Assembly (NCBI GenBank): GCA_018821925.1
Contig: JAHJLF010000081.1
Coordinates: forward strand, 1-57,418
From: Candidatus Edwardsbacteria bacterium
Lineage (GTDB): Bacteria > Edwardsbacteria > AC1 > EtOH8
Reading direction: 5' to 3'
DNA: 57,418 bases
Shown: positions 32,835 through 40,659 of the stretch, one piece after another
Position numbering within the stretch: position 1 is the stretch's first letter
How the letters are laid out: each line of letters begins with the position of its first letter
The notes under the pieces: model-generated
Databases searched by the model: none
The model's input: the letters and a program-made list of their open reading frames with translations, nothing else
What the model was told of the DNA's origin: nothing
Position numbers and translations under genes: made by a program

Positions 32835-34478
32835 TTAGAATTTAAATACGGCTGAAAGCTTCCAATTGGTCAGGTCGTTCAACTGGGCAAAGCCCATGAA
32901 ATCCAACTGCAGGTTGGGGGTGACCTTCCATCCGGCGCCGTAGGTATAGTTGGTGTAGCTGTAAGCCTCTTTGTAGGTCTGGGATACTCCGGTCACATCA
33001 TCCAGCGGATTGGGGGTATAGGTGGTGGTGGTGGAGCCGTCGCCCATGCGGGTGACGGTGGTCTCCATCTCGCTGCCGCCGGTCAGGGTCTCGTTGTCGG
33101 TGAAGTCAAAATTGCTGATCTGATGATCGGCTCCCAGCCGGAAGACTATATTATCGGTCAGATTGAACTCCACTCCCACCGGCAGTGAAAGCAGGTATCC
33201 GGCTTCGGTGACCTTGTATTCCCAGGTCTCCCCCCGGGTGGTGGTCGCCACATAGCTGGTGGGCAGGGAGGTGTTGTTCATAAAGCGATACTCGGATACT
33301 GTCCGATCTGCCCGGTCACTGGTTCCGGTCATCTCCGTGCCGCTGGTGGTGAAGCCCAGCCCGATGGCGAATACGGCCTTCTCCAGCTTGGCGGTGTTGA
33401 CCATCCGGAAATCTATCTGGTTCTGGGTATATTCCCCGGTAACCGCTTCGGTATAGCTGTCGGTGTAATAATCCGAGCTTATACTCACGCTTTGCTCATG
33501 ATAGGCTCCCTCAAAGGTCGCATCCTCCGCGGTGTAACCCATATGTGTGAACTGCAGGTCAAAGCGGGTATTGACGTCATCGGTCCACTTGTAGACATAG
33601 GCACCGCCGCCGGAAAAAGCGGTCCCGGAGTATGTGATGTCGCGAGTCTCGGTCTCGGTCTCGCCGTAGCTGTCGCCGCCGGGGACGGCCTCATTGTAAA
33701 TATAATCATATTCTTCCAACATATCAATACCGCCCATGCCGATGGCCAGCCGCAGGCTGAGGTCCATCTTGTCATTCATCGGCTTCCAGACCGAGGCGCC
33801 GATCCAGTTCTCGGAGCTGATCTCGGCAAAGCTGCCGGTATCGCTGCCGGCCTCGGTATAGATGGTCTGCCCGGTTATGATGTTCTGCTCCAAGAGGTCC
33901 CAGGTTGCGAAACCATCCTCTTTGTAGGACTCTACGGTGCGTTTGAAAGCCAGGCCCAGTCTCATGTCGTTTACCTGTCGGGCGTATCCCAGGAAATAAT
34001 CGGTCTTGCCTTCCTGGCCCTGCCACTGGTCTTCTTCCTTGGTGGTCTCCCTGTAATCGTATCCGGGGTTGGTCCCGGGATCGATGTCGGTCAGGGTCAC
34101 ATTTTCAACGACCTGGCTGTCGGCCTCCATTATATAGTTGCGGGAATACAGCAGACCCAGCTTGCCATAGCCGAAGATATCCGAGGTTCCGCCCACCACA
34201 TAGGTGCCGGCATCGGAGGGGTTGAACTGTTCTTCGTTCTTGTTGTAGATGTTGGCCAGGTTGGTGTAGAGGTACTTGCCGTCGATCAGGTCGATCCGGG
34301 CCGGATCCAAAAATCCCCAGCGGCCCAGCATCAGGTCCAGGTTATCCTCCAATAACCCGGCGGTCGACTGGTTGCGGAACGAATTGTACCAGGGATAGGT
34401 TTGCTCCACTGGCGCCTGGGCCAAAGCTGCTGACGCCATCACTAGCAAAACCAGGACGGTCAAAACTTTTGCTCTCAT
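32835..34478 (-). CDS. outer-membrane beta-barrel protein
   Basis: A 547-residue protein with Sec signal (cleavage near ALA/QA, residue 20) and many alternating amphipathic strands rich in Tyr, Thr and Gly. It ends LSAVFKF with the C-terminal Phe typical of barrels. No named family was recognised. The architecture (DUF-like long barrel with paired lipoprotein) resembles transport or adhesion barrels of FCB-type bacteria. GGAGG precedes the ATG and a good promoter lies 120 bp upstream. Confidence 0.7.
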   Translation of the reverse strand: MRAKVLTVLVLLVMASAALAQAPVEQTYPWYNSFRNQSTAGLLEDNLDLMLGRWGFLDPARIDLIDGKYLYTNLANIYNKNEEQFNPSDAGTYVVGGTSDIFGYGKLGLLYSRNYIMEADSQVVENVTLTDIDPGTNPGYDYRETTKEEDQWQGQEGKTDYFLGYARQVNDMRLGLAFKRTVESYKEDGFATWDLLEQNIITGQTIYTEAGSDTGSFAEISSENWIGASVWKPMNDKMDLSLRLAIGMGGIDMLEEYDYIYNEAVPGGDSYGETETETRDITYSGTAFSGGGAYVYKWTDDVNTRFDLQFTHMGYTAEDATFEGAYHEQSVSISSDYYTDSYTEAVTGEYTQNQIDFRMVNTAKLEKAVFAIGLGFTTSGTEMTGTSDRADRTVSEYRFMNNTSLPTSYVATTTRGETWEYKVTEAGYLLSLPVGVEFNLTDNIVFRLGADHQISNFDFTDNETLTGGSEMETTVTRMGDGSTTTTYTPNPLDDVTGVSQTYKEAYSYTNYTYGAGWKVTPNLQLDFMGFAQLNDLTNWKLSAVFKF

Positions 34479-34595
34479 TTTTCCTCCAATTATTAGTTTA
34501 GCTTTAGGTTGATGATATTAATGTAAGTTTTATTATTCCCTAACCTAAAATTACGGTGAACTGGAATCTCACCCCCTTTCGTACTTAATGTTGTA

Positions 34596-34624
34596 ATAAT
34601 ACAATTAGATAACATTTATGTCAA
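34596..34624 (-). promoter_or_regulatory. promoter of the barrel-lipoprotein operon
   Basis: On the minus strand TTGACA (34624-34619), 17-bp spacer, TATTAT (34601-34596). The leader to the start codon is about 110 nt. Confidence 0.65.
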
Positions 34625-34643
34625 GCATTAATTTATAAAATTA

Positions 34644-34671
34644 TTGACTATTTTTGCCGAGATGGTATAAT
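34644..34671 (+). promoter_or_regulatory. promoter of the transglutaminase-ABC operon
   Basis: TTGACT, 16-bp spacer, TATAAT on the + strand, back to back with the leftward promoter. The leader then runs through dispersed-repeat copy A before the start codon at 34847. Confidence 0.65.
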
Positions 34672-34700
34672 AACAGTTCAAACGGACATTTAGTTACATT

Positions 34701-34848
34701 ATTACTTCGGCAAATAAATAGCGCAATGTGTCATTCCTGCGAAGGCAGGAATCCAGGCCTGGATGCCCGTTTTCACGGGCATGACAAAAAGGACGTTCAA
34801 AAAACGGGTAAGGATTATTCACCTATTTAATTGCCGGAGTAATAATAT
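34701..34848 (+). repeat. dispersed intergenic repeat, copy A
   Basis: About 148 bp beginning ATTACTTCGG and ending AATAATAT. It is about 85-90% like 45872-46041, apart from a different central hairpin. It contains GTGTCATTCCTGC / GCAGGAATCC and GCCCGT / ACGGGC hairpins. Its right end provides the GGAG and the first bases of the downstream transglutaminase gene start. Confidence 0.65.
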
Positions 34849-36298
34849 GAAGAAAATTTTGCCTCTGGTTATCTTCGGATTCCTGTGGGTTGTTTCCCTG
34901 GGATGGTTCGGATACCAAAAGGCCGGATGTCAGAAACCGGTCGTCACCCTGCAGGGCGACACCACCGCCTACAAGGAGACCTGGCATGGCATCTATTTCT
35001 CCGGGCAGAAGGCCGGCTATTCGGTGACCGTCTCTCAAAGCCTGGATGGCGGCGGCCGCCAGGTCAGCAACCGGGCTTTTTTAAGGATCAACATGATGGA
35101 CACCCCCCAGCAGATCAAGACCGTCACCAGCTACCAGCTGGATAGGAACTTTTACCTGCAGGATTTCGATTTCGTGATGGAGGGGGCCGCCGAGATAAAT
35201 GTCCACGGCCGGGTGAACGGCCAGCAATTGGATATCGACGTAACCACCGGCGGGCAGAAACAGCGGCAGACCATTAAATTAGACGGCCCGGTCTACCTGC
35301 CGGACGCCATCGAGCCGATGATCGCCAACAAAAGCATAAAAAAGGGCAGTAAATACAATTTCTCCACCTTCGACCCCACCTCCCTGTCGCTCCAGCCGGC
35401 GGTGATCGAGGTTATGGAGCAGGAAAGTCTTAAGATCGCTGACCGGTCCCACTGGGCCACCAAACTGAGCCTGGAGATGGCCGGCACCACCAGCACCATC
35501 TGGGTGGACTCGGCCGGAAATACCTTAAAAGAGAACGGTCCGCTGGGCATAACCCTGATCTGGGAGCCCAAGGAGACCGCCCTGCGGATACCTCCTGATG
35601 ATAACGGGATAGACCTGCTGACCCAGCTTTCGGTCCCGGCCACCGGATCGAGCTTGGATAAACCCCGGGACATTGAGCATCTTAAGATCAAAATATCCGG
35701 CCTTAATATAAGCCAGATGGACATTGCCGGAGGCCGGCAGCAGATCACGGATGCCGATCAACAGATAGTTATCATCACCCAGGAGCGGATGGACGGATTG
35801 AACGACATTCTGCCCGACAGCTTGAAAAAGTACCTGGAGCCCACCGCTTTGATTCAATCGGAGGACAGCCGGATAAAAGATACCGCCCGGAAGATAGTCG
35901 CTGGAAAGAAGTCCTCCTGGGAAACGGTCCTGGCCATCAGCCAATGGGTCAATAAGAATCTGGACAAGCAGATGACCGTCAGCCTGCCCTCGGCAGTGGA
36001 GGTGCTGTTGTCCCGGCGGGGCGATTGCAACGAGCACGCCACCCTGTTTGCCGCACTGGCCCGGGCCTCCGGCATTCCCGCCAAGCTGTGCCTGGGGGTT
36101 GTTTTTATGGACGGACGTTTTTATTACCATGCCTGGAACGCCGTCTACTGCGGAAGATGGATCGAGTTGGATCCCACCTTCGGCCTGAACCCGGCCGATG
36201 CCGCCCGGCTGCGGATCATCGAGGGCGATCTGTCCCAGCAGAACCGGCTGCTGCCGGCGCTGGGGAATTTAAAGATAGAGATATTGGAGTCCCGATGA
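34847..36298 (+). CDS. transglutaminase-like cysteine protease domain protein
   Basis: A 483-residue protein anchored by an N-terminal hydrophobic segment (residues 4-22). A beta-rich middle is followed by a C-terminal transglutaminase core with the triad Cys394 (RRGDCNEH), His428 (YYHAWNAV) and Asp442 (ELDPTFG). Such domains act as peptidases or amidases on peptides or cell wall. The ATG at 34847 has GGAG 7 nt upstream; a longer reading would be coded by the dispersed repeat and is rejected. The stop overlaps the ABC ATPase start (ATGA), so the function is tied to that transporter. Confidence 0.8.
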   Translation: MKKILPLVIFGFLWVVSLGWFGYQKAGCQKPVVTLQGDTTAYKETWHGIYFSGQKAGYSVTVSQSLDGGGRQVSNRAFLRINMMDTPQQIKTVTSYQLDRNFYLQDFDFVMEGAAEINVHGRVNGQQLDIDVTTGGQKQRQTIKLDGPVYLPDAIEPMIANKSIKKGSKYNFSTFDPTSLSLQPAVIEVMEQESLKIADRSHWATKLSLEMAGTTSTIWVDSAGNTLKENGPLGITLIWEPKETALRIPPDDNGIDLLTQLSVPATGSSLDKPRDIEHLKIKISGLNISQMDIAGGRQQITDADQQIVIITQERMDGLNDILPDSLKKYLEPTALIQSEDSRIKDTARKIVAGKKSSWETVLAISQWVNKNLDKQMTVSLPSAVEVLLSRRGDCNEHATLFAALARASGIPAKLCLGVVFMDGRFYYHAWNAVYCGRWIELDPTFGLNPADAARLRIIEGDLSQQNRLLPALGNLKIEILESR

Positions 36299-37023
36299 AG
36301 GCCGGAATAGAGTTGACCCGGGCCGTAAAAAGATTCGGCGACAAGACTGCGGTGGACGGCCTCAGCATCAGCGTGAAGCCGGGCGAGATCTTCGGGCTTT
36401 TAGGCCCCAACGGGGCCGGCAAGACCACCTCCTTGAAGATGCTGGCCGGTTTGATGAAGCCCGACAGCGGCAGCGCCTCCATCTGCGGGATGGATATACA
36501 TAAAGAGCCGGAGAAGGCCAAGATGCAGCTGGGCTACATCCCCGACGACTCCTTCATCTACGACCTGCTGACCGGCCGGGAGTTTTTACGGCTGGTGGGC
36601 CATATTTATAAGATCCCCAAGGAGGACATCGAGCCCCGGATCAACCGTTTGGCCGAGGAGTTTGATGCCGTGGCTTGGCTGGACCAGCGCACCGAGGGCT
36701 ATTCCCACGGCATGCGCCAGAAAGTGGTGATTGCCGCGGCCATGCTGCACGACCCTTTGGTCTATCTGATCGACGAGCCGATGGTAGGCCTGGACCCGGC
36801 CAGCATGATCACGGTGCGCAACATCTTCAAGCGGGAGGCTGCCAAAGGCAAGGCCTTGCTGATCTCCACCCACACCCTGTCGCTGGCCCAGGCGGTCTGC
36901 CACCGGATTGGGATCATTGCCAACGGCAAGCTGGTGGCTTTGGGAACATTGGACGAACTGCGCAGCCTTTCCCGGAAACAGCACAAGGACCTGGAGGACC
37001 TTTACCTGGAGTTCACGGTATAA
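36295..37023 (+). CDS. ABC transporter ATP-binding protein
   Basis: A 242-residue ABC ATPase of the ABC-2/ABCA-like exporter type. Walker A GPNGAGKT is at residues 37-44, the signature is YSHGMRQKV (136-144, a variant of LSGGQ), Walker B is LVYLIDEP, and the switch His is in STHTLS. The final part ends in LEDLYLEFTV, like natural exporters with membrane-subunit contacts. Its partner permease is probably the gene at 38879, one gene further on. Confidence 0.9.
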   Translation: MKAGIELTRAVKRFGDKTAVDGLSISVKPGEIFGLLGPNGAGKTTSLKMLAGLMKPDSGSASICGMDIHKEPEKAKMQLGYIPDDSFIYDLLTGREFLRLVGHIYKIPKEDIEPRINRLAEEFDAVAWLDQRTEGYSHGMRQKVVIAAAMLHDPLVYLIDEPMVGLDPASMITVRNIFKREAAKGKALLISTHTLSLAQAVCHRIGIIANGKLVALGTLDELRSLSRKQHKDLEDLYLEFTV

Positions 37024-37046
37024 TTTTTCTTTGTATTAAGTCGCTC

Positions 37047-37133
37047 GTGTCATTCCCGTGCAGACGGGAATCCAGCGAGAATATGGATTCCTGCTGGAGT
37101 TTACACTGAATTAACTGAAGTGCAGGAATGACA
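37047..37133. repeat. GTGTCATTCCCG-type palindromic repeat (D)
   Basis: Starts GTGTCATTCCCG and ends in GGAATGAC, with nested hairpins (CCCGTGCAGACGGG; GGATTCCTGC). It shares the TCATTCC...GGAATCC core with copies A, B and C. Confidence 0.5.
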
Positions 37134-37158
37134 AGACCGATATAAAACCTAATGATAT

Positions 37159-37251
37159 CGTCATCCTGAGCAAAGCCCCCTGATTGACTATCCGAAGGAT
37201 CTGACGGGATTCTTCGACTTGCCGGGCAACAAGCCAGGCTCAGAATGACGG
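37159..37251. repeat. GTCATCCTGAG...CTCAGAATGAC repeat (E)
   Basis: Ends GTCATCCTGAG and CTCAGAATGAC are nearly inverted copies. The inner CCGAAGGATCT and GATTCTTCGAC also pair. Sequences of this form are found in intergenic DNA of many phyla. With repeat D it fills the 276-bp gap between the ABC ATPase and the DUF4388 gene. Confidence 0.55.
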
Positions 37252-37299
37252 AATACATGACCCCTAAAATCTAACATCTAAAATCACTAATCTAAAACT

Positions 37300-38877
37300 A
37301 TGGCTCTTGAAGGAAACATATCGGAATTCAGCCTGCCTGAGATACTGCAATTGTTATCCAGCCAGCGCAAGACCGGGGTCCTCCAGCTGGAGCAGGAAGG
37401 CGACACCGCCGCCTTTGATTTCGACGAAGGAAGGATCACCGGCGGGTTCTACCGCAAGAAAGACCGCCAGGAATTCCTGGGCGGCTACCTGTTCAAGACC
37501 GGGCTGATAACCGAGAGCGCCCTGGCCCTGGCCGAAGCCGAGCAGGAACGGCTGAACATTCCCCTGGAGGAGGTGCTGATAGAGAAGGGCTTCATCTCCG
37601 GGGAGGACTTCACCGAGGTCATCCGCTTCAAGATCCAGGAGATCATGGACGAGGTCATCATCTGGGTGGAGGGGCATTATACCTTCGACCTGAAGACCCG
37701 GCTCTATACCCAGAGCAAATATCCGGTCAAGCTGGAAACCGACGGTTTTCTGCTGGAGGGCATGCGCCGGCTGGACGAATGGCTCAGGATAAGGATCCTG
37801 ATACCCTCGTCGGAGACGGTGGTCCATCTTAAGCCGGGATTCCAGCCGGAGGGGCTAACCCCCGAGCAGGAAAAGATCGCGGAATTCCTGGGCACCAGGC
37901 ATCTCTCGGCCGGCAAGCTGGTGGAAATAAGCGGCCTGGGCAAGTTCATCACCTGCCAGGCCATTGCCGAGCTGGCCGAAATGGGCGCCATCAAAATCAC
38001 CCAGACCCAACCGGAGCAGGCCAAAGCAGAGGCCCCGGGATTCAGTGCCGCCGCCCAAGCCAGCGTCATCAGCTTGATGCTGAAACATCTGGGCTCACTG
38101 ATCCGCCGCCTGTCCATCTATCCATTCAACAATCCCCGGGTGCTGTCGGCCCTGGAGGAGTTCTTCTACCTGTTCAACGGGCTGGGGCTGGCCGAGGAGG
38201 GACTGTCCATCGTTCCCGGCCTGGATGGCGCCAAAATAAACGGCCAGACCATCGACCCCCGGCACGAGCTGATAACCCACTTCGGCCTGTATTTGAGCCA
38301 GCGCCAGATAGAGAAGCTGGAATTCCTGCCCCAGCTGAAAAGCGACGAACTCCGGACCTTCGCCTACCTGCTGGCCATGCCCTCCGACCTGGTGCAGATG
38401 CTGGACGGGCTGGCATCGCTGATAAAAGGGCATCCTTTGCCTCACATCCGGATCGAGCATTCCCGGCAGCGCCTGGAGCGCCTGATGCAGAGCGAGCGAA
38501 TATTCGTGATCCCCAGCCGCTTCATGGAGCTGCTGGACGACCAGGATGACGAGGCCATCAGGCAGAAGAACAGCCAACATCTTTTTGAAAGCCTCAAGCA
38601 GGTGATAAAACTCCCGGCCCCGCCCCTGACCCCGGAGGATAACCTGAAGCTGGTGGAGGCCGAAAACTCATCCGAAAGGGCTTTCGGGGTCTATGGCCGC
38701 GGCGGCCGGGATAAGTATATCGAGAAGACCGTCCAGGTGCTGATGCGCCTGCCGCCCGCCGCCCGCCTGGCCTTCTTGAAACGCAAGGTCAACGATGTCC
38801 GCTGGCTGTTCCAGCTGGACAACGTGGCGGCCATCTCCAGGGACCAGTTCGACCGCATCTTTACCGCCCCGAAATAA
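37300..38877 (+). CDS. DUF4388-domain protein
   Basis: A 525-residue cytoplasmic protein. The N-terminal DUF4388 (PATAN-like) domain reads LEGNISEFSLPEILQLLSSQ followed by KTGVLQLEQ (residues 3-33). About 100 residues of related beta-alpha sequence follow. A central helix-turn-helix-like stretch (HLSAGKLVEISGLGKFITCQAI) and a helical C-terminal half complete it. DUF4388 proteins are adaptors in two-component and motility signalling. The ribosome-binding site is weak. The gene ends one base before the permease start codon. Confidence 0.7.
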   Translation: MALEGNISEFSLPEILQLLSSQRKTGVLQLEQEGDTAAFDFDEGRITGGFYRKKDRQEFLGGYLFKTGLITESALALAEAEQERLNIPLEEVLIEKGFISGEDFTEVIRFKIQEIMDEVIIWVEGHYTFDLKTRLYTQSKYPVKLETDGFLLEGMRRLDEWLRIRILIPSSETVVHLKPGFQPEGLTPEQEKIAEFLGTRHLSAGKLVEISGLGKFITCQAIAELAEMGAIKITQTQPEQAKAEAPGFSAAAQASVISLMLKHLGSLIRRLSIYPFNNPRVLSALEEFFYLFNGLGLAEEGLSIVPGLDGAKINGQTIDPRHELITHFGLYLSQRQIEKLEFLPQLKSDELRTFAYLLAMPSDLVQMLDGLASLIKGHPLPHIRIEHSRQRLERLMQSERIFVIPSRFMELLDDQDDEAIRQKNSQHLFESLKQVIKLPAPPLTPEDNLKLVEAENSSERAFGVYGRGGRDKYIEKTVQVLMRLPPAARLAFLKRKVNDVRWLFQLDNVAAISRDQFDRIFTAPK

Positions 38878-38878
38878 A

Positions 38879-40543
38879 ATGAACCTGCCGCTTTACATCA
38901 ACCGGCAGAACTTCAAGGCCTCCTTTGGGAAACTGCTGGAGCCCCGGCCGGGGAGAATGCTCCAGCTGGCCTCCTATCTCTTCGCTATGACCCTGTTCCT
39001 GGCCGGAGGCTACCTGCTGTTCCACCGCCTGTTCGCCTACCTGCTGGCCCTGGAGGGCATCGGACAGTCCCTGCTGTTCCGCCTGCTGTCCTCGTCGTTT
39101 CTGACCTTCTTCATCATGCTTTTCTTGAGCAATCTGATAACCTCGCTCTCCACCCTGTTCCGCTCCCGGGAGGTGGATTTTTTGCTGTCCACCCCTCTGC
39201 CGTCCCAGGCCTTGTTTGAATACAGCTTTTACAAGACCTTCTTCTACAGCTCTTGGGCTACATTGATCCTGGGTCTCCCGCTGACCGTGGCCCTGCTGGT
39301 GACCCTTAAAGCCGATCTCTGGGGCATCCTGCTGGGCCTGGCCCTGCTGCCGCCCTTCGTGGCCATCCCGTCCGCCCTGGCGGTCTCGCTGCTGCTGATA
39401 GCGGTAAAGGTCTTTCCCCGATTGAGCCTGCGGCATCTGCTGGCCGGGCTGCTGGCCTTTCTGGCCATCGCCTCCTGGGCATTCTTCGCCTTCGCCCGGC
39501 CCCAGGGAATGTCCATCGCCCATATAAACACCATGCCCGAGCTGGAGAGTTATATGTCGTCCCTGGCGGTGGTCAATTCGCCCCTGCTGCCCAGCACCTG
39601 GATCACCGAGGGGCTGATGGCCGGAGTACGGGGCGGCATCGCCACGGCCCTGGGCCGGCTGTGGCTGCTGGCCATCACCGCCCTGTTTTTGACCTCGCTG
39701 TGCTATTACCTGAGCCAAAGGTTCTATCTTAACAGCCTGACCACCCGGGTGACCAGCTCCCCGATGGAGAGCTACGGCTCCAACCGCCGGCTGACCTCCT
39801 GGTGGGCCCGAAAGTTCCCCATCGCCGCCAAGGACAGTCTGCTGTTCCTGCGCGACCCCACCCAGTGGGCCCAGGGGTTGATCTTCGTCTCCCTGCTGAT
39901 TATCTACCTGGGCAGCCTGCACCGCTACCCCATGTTCTTCACCTTTCCCATGTGGAAGGTGGTGATCACCTTCATCAACTTCGCCTTCGCCGGGTATATC
40001 CTGGCCACCCTTTCGGTGCGCTTCGTCTTCCCGGTGATCAGCCTGGAGGGGCCCACCCTGTGGTTCATCAAATCCTCCCCCATCAAGGGGTATAGATTGT
40101 TCGCCGAGAAGGCTTTCGTCAGCATCATCGTGGCCCTGGTGCTGACCGAGACGTTGAGTTTGATATCCAACCAGCTGCTGCACACCATGCCGGGATTGAA
40201 GGTCATCAGCCATATCAGCCTGGGGCTGATGTGCTTAGTGCTGACCAGCCTGACCCTGGGGCTGGGGGCAATGATACCGGATTTCAAGGAGCGCAACCCC
40301 AGCAAGATCGCCTCCGGGCTGGGCGGCCTGCTGGCGGCCTTGGCGGGGCTGGCCTACGTGGCCATTTCGATTGTGGTGCTGGCCTGGCCGGCCTACCTGT
40401 ATGCCATGAACCAATGGAGAAGCCGGGTGAACTACGGCCAGGCGTTGGTAATATCCTTTGGGATATTTTTATTGCTGTCGGGAATAGCCATGTATCTGCC
40501 GTTGAGGTTCGGGCTGAAGAAGATAAAAGAGATGCAGGTGTAG
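38879..40543 (+). CDS. ABC-2-like exporter permease
   Basis: A 554-residue inner-membrane protein with about twelve hydrophobic segments, beginning MNLPLYINRQNFKASFGKLL. It has no ATPase motif and is most like large ABC-2 exporter permeases. I start it at the ATG at 38879, one base after the DUF4388 stop; an earlier in-frame start lies inside that gene. With the ATPase at 36295 it probably forms an exporter; the substrate is unknown. Confidence 0.75.
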   Translation: MNLPLYINRQNFKASFGKLLEPRPGRMLQLASYLFAMTLFLAGGYLLFHRLFAYLLALEGIGQSLLFRLLSSSFLTFFIMLFLSNLITSLSTLFRSREVDFLLSTPLPSQALFEYSFYKTFFYSSWATLILGLPLTVALLVTLKADLWGILLGLALLPPFVAIPSALAVSLLLIAVKVFPRLSLRHLLAGLLAFLAIASWAFFAFARPQGMSIAHINTMPELESYMSSLAVVNSPLLPSTWITEGLMAGVRGGIATALGRLWLLAITALFLTSLCYYLSQRFYLNSLTTRVTSSPMESYGSNRRLTSWWARKFPIAAKDSLLFLRDPTQWAQGLIFVSLLIIYLGSLHRYPMFFTFPMWKVVITFINFAFAGYILATLSVRFVFPVISLEGPTLWFIKSSPIKGYRLFAEKAFVSIIVALVLTETLSLISNQLLHTMPGLKVISHISLGLMCLVLTSLTLGLGAMIPDFKERNPSKIASGLGGLLAALAGLAYVAISIVVLAWPAYLYAMNQWRSRVNYGQALVISFGIFLLLSGIAMYLPLRFGLKKIKEMQV

Positions 40544-40558
40544 GAAATTTGGAAAACA

Positions 40559-40593
40559 AACAAAGCGGCTGGAGAAACTCCAGCCGCTTTGTT
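40559..40593. terminator. strong hairpin terminator of the ABC operon
   Basis: Sixteen-bp perfect stem AACAAAGCGGCTGGAG / CTCCAGCCGCTTTGTT, loop of 3 nt; usable in both directions. Confidence 0.85.
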
Positions 40594-40622
40594 ATTAACC
40601 AGGCGGGTGCGAGGAAATAAAG

Positions 40623-40643
40623 AAGCCCCCCGGAGGGGGGCTT
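40623..40643 (-). terminator. terminator of the TPR gene
   Basis: Stem AAGCCCCCC / GGGGGGCTT with T-rich tail on the minus strand, 17 bp after the TPR gene stop. Confidence 0.7.
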
Positions 40644-40659
40644 AATAAAATAATATATT

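Noticed and set aside
33492-34355. A 287-codon + strand frame opposite the beta-barrel gene
   Set aside because: It is the antisense of the barrel gene, which has a signal peptide, ribosome-binding site and promoter; the + frame has none of these.
36430-36440. ABC ATPase as defective because its signature is YSHGM instead of LSGGQ
   Set aside because: Variants of this kind are common in ABC-2 exporters; Walker A, Walker B and the switch His are intact.
38861-40213. A 450-codon minus-strand frame opposite the ABC permease
   Set aside because: Composition is Gln/Gly-rich nonsense typical of the antisense of Leu-rich membrane protein codons; the + strand has a clear permease coupled to its neighbour.
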